This document shows positions 7,799 to 11,612 of a stretch of 11,612 nt of DNA, piece by piece. The translations under genes and the position numbers were made by a program. Source of the stretch: an uncultured Roseiflexaceae bacterium. Lineage in GTDB: Bacteria > Chloroflexota > Chloroflexia > Chloroflexales > Roseiflexaceae. Every line of letters starts with the position of its first letter. The first letter of the stretch is position 1. The notes beneath the pieces are model-generated. The model was not told the origin of the DNA. It searched no databases and worked only from the letters and a program-made list of their open reading frames with translations. The stretch lies in assembly GCA_937988885.1 (NCBI GenBank), contig CALKHR010000145.1, positions 1 through 11,612 on the forward strand, read 5' to 3'.

Positions 7799-7919
7799 AC
7801 GTTAATGCGCTCATAATCGAGGCGGCGTATGATCCGGCGTGTGAGAGAAGAATGCACTGCTGAAATCAACAATCTTGCCATCACTATCAGCAATGAGTGC
7901 GACTCTAAAGGAGTTTACG

Positions 7920-8048
7920 ATGATGCTACTCGTGATCTTCACGATCGGCTACATGGTCGGTGGTTTCTCGGCGTTGTTGTTGATCGGCCTGATGTTGGCG
8001 GGTCGTCGCGAGCGCCGAACGCGCGGGATTGTGGTGCACGATGCTTGA
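7920..8048 (+). CDS. 42-aa single-pass membrane protein, unrecognised
   Basis: ATG at 7920 is preceded by AAAGGAG (7907-7913) with a 6-nt spacer, an excellent SD. The product is 42 aa: one long hydrophobic stretch from residue 3 to about 28, rich in Leu, Ile and Gly (MMLLVIFTIGYMVGG at its start), followed by a basic tail RRERRTR (29-35). By the positive-inside rule the tail is cytoplasmic and the N-terminus external. Its stop codon overlaps the next gene by 8 bases (ATGCTTGA), so the two are probably translated together. Small proteins of this kind occur in phages, integrated elements and toxin-like loci, but nothing here identifies a family or function. Confidence 0.65.
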   Translation: MMLLVIFTIGYMVGGFSALLLIGLMLAGRRERRTRGIVVHDA

Positions 8049-8286
8049 GCCAGCCGCCTCTGCCTCGCTGATACGCATCCGCACCTTCGGCCTCGAAACG
8101 CTCGAACGCTTGCTCGATGCGGGTTGGGAGATCGAGCCACCTGTGATCGCGCGGCAAGCCTGGTCACAGAGCGCGATCGCCTATCACTTCATCCTCAAAC
8201 GCGATCTCCAGCGGAGCCTCGTTGTGATCTCCGATGCGCCCGATCTTCAGCGCTTCCTCGTTCAACATCAACTCACTATACACTGA
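8041..8286 (+). CDS. 81-aa protein of unknown function, coupled to the small membrane protein
   Basis: The ATG at 8041 lies inside the end of the preceding gene (overlap 8041-8048), giving an 81-aa soluble protein. Upstream in-frame TTG (8029) has no better SD, so the ATG is preferred and translation is likely coupled. The sequence has an amphipathic helix-like start (TLERLLDAGWEIEPPV, about 19-34), a central AYHFILKRD strand, and a hydrophobic LVVISDAPDLQRFL segment (65-78), suggesting a compact alpha/beta fold. No catalytic motif, Cys/His metal cluster or DNA-binding helix-turn-helix is visible, and I do not recognise the family. The codon choice (GCG, CTC, ATC, CGC) matches neighbouring real genes and supports coding. 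Confidence 0.65.
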   Translation: MLEPAASASLIRIRTFGLETLERLLDAGWEIEPPVIARQAWSQSAIAYHFILKRDLQRSLVVISDAPDLQRFLVQHQLTIH

Positions 8287-8287
8287 T

Positions 8288-8352
8288 TTTGCCCACAGGT
8301 TCGGCGTTCAGCTTGTCATAACCTTATGGGCAAACAGACGCCACTGTGGGCA
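8288..8352 (+). promoter_or_regulatory. Mutually exclusive hairpins after the small gene pair
   Basis: TTTGCCCA (8288-8295) and AGGTT (8297-8301) pair with AACCT (8320-8324) and TGGGCAAA (8327-8334), forming a 13-bp stem with a small internal loop. The same left arm, TGCCCACAG (8290-8298), can instead pair perfectly with CTGTGGGCA (8344-8352). Either stem starts within a few bases of the 81-aa gene's stop. No T-run follows either one. It may be a terminator, an mRNA-protecting structure or a switch. Confidence 0.5.
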
Positions 8353-8445
8353 GGCGCAGCAGATTGCGTATTGGTAGGCCGAAGTCAGGCTGACTCGAAG
8401 TTAGAGCATGTGCTGTTGTGGGTGGAATAGAATTGGAAGAATGAT

Positions 8446-8474
8446 GTGGTGGATGCCCTGGATGCACCCACCAC
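8446..8474 (-). terminator. Hairpin terminator after the sugar-nucleotide reductase gene
   Basis: GTGGTGG (8446-8452) pairs with CCACCAC (8468-8474), then one A/C mismatch, then TGC (8454-8456) with GCA (8464-8466) around a 7-nt loop. It lies 14 bp past the reductase stop. Read on the minus strand it is followed by ATCATTCTTCC, a modest T-rich tail. It could also stop transcripts from the small gene pair arriving on the plus strand. Confidence 0.5.
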
Positions 8475-8488
8475 GGCCAACAGACGGG

Positions 8489-9442
8489 CTAAACGCGAGC
8501 GCGCCAGTATTCAAGTAGCTCGTCGACGATCTGTTCGATGCTGATCTGTGGTTTCCAACCGGTCGCCGCGCACAGTTTGCGGTTATCGCCCATCAGCAGC
8601 GGCTCATCGACCGGGCGCAGTCGAGCTGGATCAACTTGGATGGTGGTTGGAACGCGGCCCTTGGCTTGCACCAACTCCACAATATCGCCAATGCGAGTCG
8701 CCACGCCCGAGCAGAGGTTGTATACTTCGCCGGGGTGGCCGTATTCGAGCAGAAGCCAGAGTGCCCGTGCCACATCAGTCATGTGCGTGAAGTCGCGCCG
8801 TGGCTCCAAGTTGCCCACCTGCAACACGGGTGGCTGCAGGCCCGCCTCGATCTGCGCCATTTGGCGGCAGAACGTCTGGATGGAGCAGCGATCGCCCTGG
8901 CGCGGCCCGACGTGGTTGAACGAGCGGGTCACCACCACGTGCATGCCGTAGCTCGTATTGTATTGCAGGCCCGAAAGCTCCGCCGCCACCTTGCTGACGC
9001 CGTAGGGGCTCGCCGGTCGCAGCGCGTGGCTCTCGCTGATCGGTGTCTCCTCGGGGGCCACCCACCCGTATTCGGCGCTCGTCCCCGCGATGTGGATGCG
9101 CGCTTGGGGCGCGAATTGGCGCGCCGCCTCCAGCACGTTGAGCGTGCCTTCGACATTCGCCCGCATCGTCGCAATAGGGGCATCCCACGATTCGCTTGGG
9201 TAACTCTGCGCTGCCAAATGATAGATGCGGTCTGGCGCGGCTTTACGCACCGCATTTGCGATCGAAAACGGGTCTTCGATATCGCCCTCGTGAAAGACGA
9301 CTCGCCCGTATAGATGCTCGATTGGGCGTGTATCGCTTCGCCAACGCTTAAAGCCATGAACCTCAACATTAGGAAGCGTCAGCAGATAGTCGGCGAGAAA
9401 GCTGCCGACCGGCCCAGTTATGCCGGTGATCAGAACACGCAA
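8489..9442 (-). CDS. Extended SDR sugar-nucleotide enzyme, GDP-4-keto-6-deoxymannose reductase (Rmd)-like
   Basis: A 317-aa NAD(P)-dependent extended short-chain dehydrogenase, probably acting on a nucleotide sugar in the cytoplasm. The Rossmann motif GITGPVG (7-13) is at the very N-terminus. The catalytic residues are Ser122, Tyr147 and Lys151 (PYGVSK). Downstream, VGNLEPRRDFTHMTDVARA and GEVYNLCSG match the pattern of Rmd-type reductases that make GDP-D-rhamnose, while the PLLMGDNRKLCAATGWKP tail is shared with GDP-mannose 4,6-dehydratases. Reductase is favoured, but dehydratase or epimerase remains possible. The TTG at 9442 is chosen because AGGAGG (9450-9455) lies 7 nt before it and the Rossmann motif then starts at the usual place. 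An upstream ATG at 9484 would add 14 residues without an SD. It is probably a single-gene unit with its own promoter and terminator. With the GT4 gene upstream it suggests deoxyhexose-containing glycan synthesis. Confidence 0.85.
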   Translation of the reverse strand: MRVLITGITGPVGSFLADYLLTLPNVEVHGFKRWRSDTRPIEHLYGRVVFHEGDIEDPFSIANAVRKAAPDRIYHLAAQSYPSESWDAPIATMRANVEGTLNVLEAARQFAPQARIHIAGTSAEYGWVAPEETPISESHALRPASPYGVSKVAAELSGLQYNTSYGMHVVVTRSFNHVGPRQGDRCSIQTFCRQMAQIEAGLQPPVLQVGNLEPRRDFTHMTDVARALWLLLEYGHPGEVYNLCSGVATRIGDIVELVQAKGRVPTTIQVDPARLRPVDEPLLMGDNRKLCAATGWKPQISIEQIVDELLEYWRARV

Positions 9443-9479
9443 GGATCTTCCTCCTGTCGTTTGCCTTAGAGCGCTAAAT

Positions 9480-9506
9480 ATCATACCACACCCCAGCCAA
9501 TCGCAA
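9480..9506 (-). promoter_or_regulatory. Extended -10 promoter of the sugar-nucleotide reductase gene
   Basis: On the minus strand TGTGGTATGAT gives an extended -10 (TG-N-TATGAT, hexamer 9485-9480), with TTGCGA (9506-9501) 15 bp upstream. The short spacer is tolerable for an extended -10. Transcription would begin near 9473, leaving about 31 nt of leader that carries the AGGAGG site. The core resembles the TGTGGTATCAT upstream of the sufT-like gene. Confidence 0.4.
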
Positions 9507-9808
9507 GACAATGTGCGAATACGTCGAGGAAGTTTGCATATTCATCGCACCATCTCCCCATCCTGCGTCTGAGCAACGCTATTGCCTAACACTACGTCGA
9601 CGTACGTTCCCTTTTTACACTTTATTCACAAATACATTATTTTGAATAGCAAAGAGATGACTGCATGTTCACAAACTGTACGATCTAAGGCCGTATTCTG
9701 CTTCAATACGCATCAGAGAACCGCTAAAGTGTATATTCGTTGGCTGCATCAAAACGTTGAGCATGATCCGTCAAGGCGTTACGCTCAGCTTTGGGTAAGG
9801 GGAGAAGA
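9507..9808. other. Intergenic region without a convincing gene
   Basis: About 300 bp, AT-rich from 9600 to 9760. A perfect 12-bp palindrome TACGTCGACGTA lies at 9593-9604, followed by CCCTTTTTAC. An open frame runs on the plus strand from an ATG at 9657 toward the glycosyltransferase gene. It has no proper SD, and its later part is the mirror of that gene, so I do not call it. No tRNA or repeat array was seen. Confidence 0.5.
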
Positions 9809-9857
9809 ACGACGCATCCTTGGCCTCCACGCCTGTGGTTCTGCCAGGATGCGTCGT
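9809..9857 (-). terminator. Strong intrinsic terminator of the glycosyltransferase operon
   Basis: ACGACGCATCCT (9809-9820) pairs perfectly with AGGATGCGTCGT (9846-9857). After a single bulged T, GGC (9822-9824) pairs with GCC (9843-9845), and CCAC/GTGG (9827-9838) closes an inner 4-nt loop. On the minus strand it begins 9 bp past the glycosyltransferase stop and is followed by TCTTCTCCCCTT. This is the best terminator in the window. Confidence 0.8.
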
Positions 9858-9866
9858 GAGGAGGGT

Positions 9867-11114
9867 CTAAGCCAGCACTTCGTCGAGCAGTGGCACGATG
9901 GTGCGGCGGTAGATCGCCTGCCAAGTCGCCTGTTGGCGCACCCGTTGGCGCATCACCAAACGTGTGTCGTTGGTGAGCACCTGCGCGATCCGCGCGGCGA
10001 TCTCGTGCGGATCGCCCGTTGGGTCGAAATACAGCGCGGCGTCGCCAGCCGAAGCGCGGAACGGCGCAATATCGCTGCAGAAGATCGGGATGCCGTTCAG
10101 TCCGGCTTCGAGGATGGGGATGCCGAAGCCCTCCGAGATGCTGGGGAACAACAACCCGTCGGCCAATTTGTAGAGATCGGCGATCATCGCATCGCTGACG
10201 GGCAATGGCTGGCCCTGCGCATCGGCGTAGGCGCGGTACAGGAACAGAATCGCGTTGTTGGCGCCGCTGCTGCGCTGAATGGCCTCGAGTTGCGCGAGGT
10301 AGGCGTCGTTGGTGGGGTTGTGCGGGCCGGGCGGCCCTGTCACCACCAGGCGGGTGGCAGGGTAGTACTCGCGCAGCGCACCTACGATCGCGATCGCCAA
10401 CTCGATGTTCTTGCGGCGTGTGATGCGGGCGGGCAACAGTAGGAGTGGATTCGCATCGAGCAGGTCGTGCCGCTCGACAAGCGCCACGGTATCGGCTTCA
10501 AGTTTGTGCAGCCCGGGCAGATCCACGCCCGGCGTGATCACCGTGATCGCGTTCGGGTCGCAGCCCAGCAGGTCGGCCATAATCGAGCGGCGATCCTCCG
10601 AGACCGCCACATAGCGCACGCCGGGCCACGGGTCGCGCAGCAGCGTCCACGGCCAGCCCGGGTGCATATCGCCGATGTAGAACGGATCGTGCCACGAGAA
10701 ATCGTGGTTCCACGCGATGATCGGCCCGAGTTGGCCTTGGTCGTGCAGTTCGCGGAGGGCAGCCGTCAGCGCAAGGTTTTTGTGGAGCGAGAGGATGTTG
10801 TGGATCAGCAGCACATCGGTGCCAGCAAGCGCAACCGTCAGCGCCTCGCGCGTCTGCTTGATCAGGGCGCGGAACTCATCGCTGATCTCGCCTGTGGCCA
10901 GTTGCGCATTGATGCGCTCAAGCACGCTGCCCCGCGAACCAAACAGCGGATCGAGGCGAACCTCAACCCGCGTATGGTTGGCCGAACCTGAGCCAGCGAT
11001 AATACGAACATGGTGACCATCATTGGCGAGCAGCCGAGCGTGATGCTGGATGGTCACTTCAACGCCGCCGATTCCGGGCGGGCCAGCGTAGTGCAGAATC
11101 GCAACGGTTGGCAT
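9867..11114 (-). CDS. GT4-family glycosyltransferase (GT-B fold)
   Basis: A 415-aa cytoplasmic or membrane-associated retaining glycosyltransferase that moves a sugar from a nucleotide donor to an acceptor in glycan or glycolipid synthesis. The N-terminal half opens with a strand and Gly-rich acceptor-side loop (AILHYAGPPGIGGVE, 5-19), typical of GT4. The donor-binding half begins near 223 with LLLLPARITRRKN (224-236) and carries the EX7E motif, Glu328 to Glu336 (SEGFGIPILE), followed by FCSDIAPFRASAGDAALYFDP (345-365), all characteristic of family 4. Donor and acceptor are not predictable. The ATG shares its A with the TAA of the upstream sufT-like gene (TAATG on the minus strand). The nearest SD-like GAGGAG (11129-11134) is 14 nt away, so translation probably depends on coupling. 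Confidence 0.9.
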   Translation of the reverse strand: MPTVAILHYAGPPGIGGVEVTIQHHARLLANDGHHVRIIAGSGSANHTRVEVRLDPLFGSRGSVLERINAQLATGEISDEFRALIKQTREALTVALAGTDVLLIHNILSLHKNLALTAALRELHDQGQLGPIIAWNHDFSWHDPFYIGDMHPGWPWTLLRDPWPGVRYVAVSEDRRSIMADLLGCDPNAITVITPGVDLPGLHKLEADTVALVERHDLLDANPLLLLPARITRRKNIELAIAIVGALREYYPATRLVVTGPPGPHNPTNDAYLAQLEAIQRSSGANNAILFLYRAYADAQGQPLPVSDAMIADLYKLADGLLFPSISEGFGIPILEAGLNGIPIFCSDIAPFRASAGDAALYFDPTGDPHEIAARIAQVLTNDTRLVMRQRVRQQATWQAIYRRTIVPLLDEVLA

Positions 11115-11431
11115 TAGAAGAAGCCGAGCTCCTCGCGAGCCTCATCGCTCATCATGCTTGGGTTCCAGAACGGCGTCCACACCAAATTGATGTTGATCTC
11201 GTCGAGATCGGCATAGACATCCTTCAGCGAGCTAATCTCGCGGCGAGCTTGTTCGAGGATCTGCGGCCCAGCCGGGCATGCCGGGGTCGTCAGCGTCATA
11301 TCAACATCGACCTTCCTACCCTGGTCGTGGATATCAATGTTGTAGACCAAGCCAAGGTTAATAATATCGAGGCCGATTTCGGGATCATAGACATTTTTGA
11401 GTGCGCTGCGTACCATCTCTTCGGTAATCAT
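11114..11431 (-). CDS. SufT/MIP18-family (DUF59) metal-sulfur cluster assembly factor
   Basis: A 105-aa protein of the MIP18/PaaD-like family, which helps build or deliver iron-sulfur clusters in the cytoplasm. The family signature DPEIGLDIINLGLVY (16-30) is intact, and the conserved cysteine lies in TTPACPAG (48-55, Cys52). Length is normal for a single-domain member. The C-terminal VWTPFWNPSMMSDEAREELGF is the usual ending of these proteins. The ATG at 11431 follows AGGAG (11439-11443) with a 7-nt spacer. A longer frame reaching 11494 has no SD and would run through the promoter hairpin. It is first in a two-gene operon with the GT4 gene, an unusual pairing, since no suf genes (sufB, sufC, sufD, sufS) are visible. 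Confidence 0.92.
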   Translation of the reverse strand: MITEEMVRSALKNVYDPEIGLDIINLGLVYNIDIHDQGRKVDVDMTLTTPACPAGPQILEQARREISSLKDVYADLDEININLVWTPFWNPSMMSDEAREELGFF

Positions 11432-11454
11432 TGTACATCTCCTGGAAGCAAAAT

Positions 11455-11484
11455 CGCGTGGCTGTATGATACCACAGCCACGCG
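11455..11484 (-). promoter_or_regulatory. 11-bp inverted repeat over the sufT-like extended -10 promoter
   Basis: CGCGTGGCTGT (11455-11465) and ACAGCCACGCG (11474-11484) are perfect reverse complements around an 8-bp centre. On the minus strand the centre gives TGGTATCAT, an extended -10 (hexamer 11471-11466), without a clear -35. Transcription would start near 11459 with a 28-nt leader containing the AGGAG. The repeat could be a repressor operator. Alternatively, the RNA hairpin followed by ATTTTGCTTCC could be a terminator for a gene outside the window. Confidence 0.45.
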
Positions 11485-11559
11485 CGCTTCGCATCTCCTG
11501 ATCGCCTGCTAGCAGGGTTGCCTGTCACTCACTTATACTCAATCCTGTTGAACCGTTGT

Positions 11560-11607
11560 GACTACTCCCCCGCCGAAAGGTTGGGGGCTTCTTGGAGCCG
11601 TAGCCCC
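11560..11607. mobile_element. Possible hairpin end of an IS200/IS605-family element
   Basis: GACTACTCCCCCGCC, a GAAA loop (11575-11578), then GGTTGGGGGCTTCTTGG form an imperfect hairpin (CCCCC 11567-11571 with GGGGG 11583-11587, CC/GG next to the loop). GGGGCT (11584-11589) can also pair with AGCCCC (11602-11607). A GACTAC-C-run-hairpin-G-run-CTTCTTG arrangement is familiar from the subterminal hairpins of IS200/IS605 elements and the RNA end downstream of tnpB. No tnpA or tnpB is in the window, so the body, if any, lies to the right or the end is a solo remnant. Confidence 0.4.
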
Positions 11608-11612
11608 TGAGA

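Noticed and set aside
8636..9313. 225-codon plus-strand frame opposite the reductase gene
   Set aside because: It is the antisense shadow of a gene with intact SDR motifs. It has no family motif of its own.
9593..9604. Palindrome TACGTCGACGTA as an operator or attachment site
   Set aside because: A single 12-bp palindrome far from any start, with no second copy or flanking duplication, is not enough to call a site.
9582..10442. Plus-strand open frame of 286 codons
   Set aside because: Most of it is antisense to the well-supported GT4 gene, its composition is Arg/His-rich shadow-like, and its start has no proper SD.

Overview
The window reads as chromosomal DNA of a free-living, moderately G+C-rich bacterium. 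Genes are densely packed, most have clear Shine-Dalgarno (SD) sites, and GTG and TTG starts are used. The mixture of a GHL6/GH42M-type glycosidase, a PAS/GAF hybrid kinase, a UbiA enzyme, a SufT-like protein and sugar-nucleotide and glycosyltransferase genes would fit a filamentous Chloroflexota (Chloroflexia) genome. That placement is inference from protein style only; no rRNA or other marker is present. There is no tRNA, rRNA, CRISPR array or complete transposon.

Layout, left to right. At 49-87 there is a good sigma70-type promoter, followed by a 679-aa cytoplasmic glycoside hydrolase (132-2171, +) ending just before an 11-bp hairpin. An MFS efflux-type permease (2457-3710, +) follows. It runs tail to tail, with only 20 bp between, into a large soluble PAS-GAF-PAS hybrid histidine kinase (3731-6241, -) that is less G+C-rich than its neighbours. 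Upstream of the kinase lies about 580 bp of AT-rich, gene-poor DNA (6242-6825) with several inverted repeats and one possible 26-codon ORF. Next is a UbiA prenyltransferase (6826-7740, -). Divergent from it is a pair of tiny overlapping genes, a 42-aa single-pass membrane protein and an 81-aa protein (7920-8286, +), followed by a region that can fold in two alternative ways.

The right third is on the minus strand. It holds a sugar-nucleotide reductase resembling GDP-4-keto-6-deoxymannose reductase (8489-9442) and an operon of a SufT/MIP18-type iron-sulfur assembly factor (11114-11431) translationally joined (TAATG) to a GT4 glycosyltransferase (9867-11114). The glycosyltransferase ends at a strong intrinsic terminator. 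The reductase and glycosyltransferase suggest surface glycan or glycoconjugate synthesis. The last 50 bases resemble the hairpin terminus of an IS200/IS605-family element that would continue beyond the window.

Most of the content is recognisable. The parts least explained by known families are the 42-aa/81-aa gene pair with its downstream alternative hairpins, the AT-rich kinase upstream region, and the inverted repeat lying over the sufT-like promoter. I see no clear evidence for a complete new defence or mobile system.
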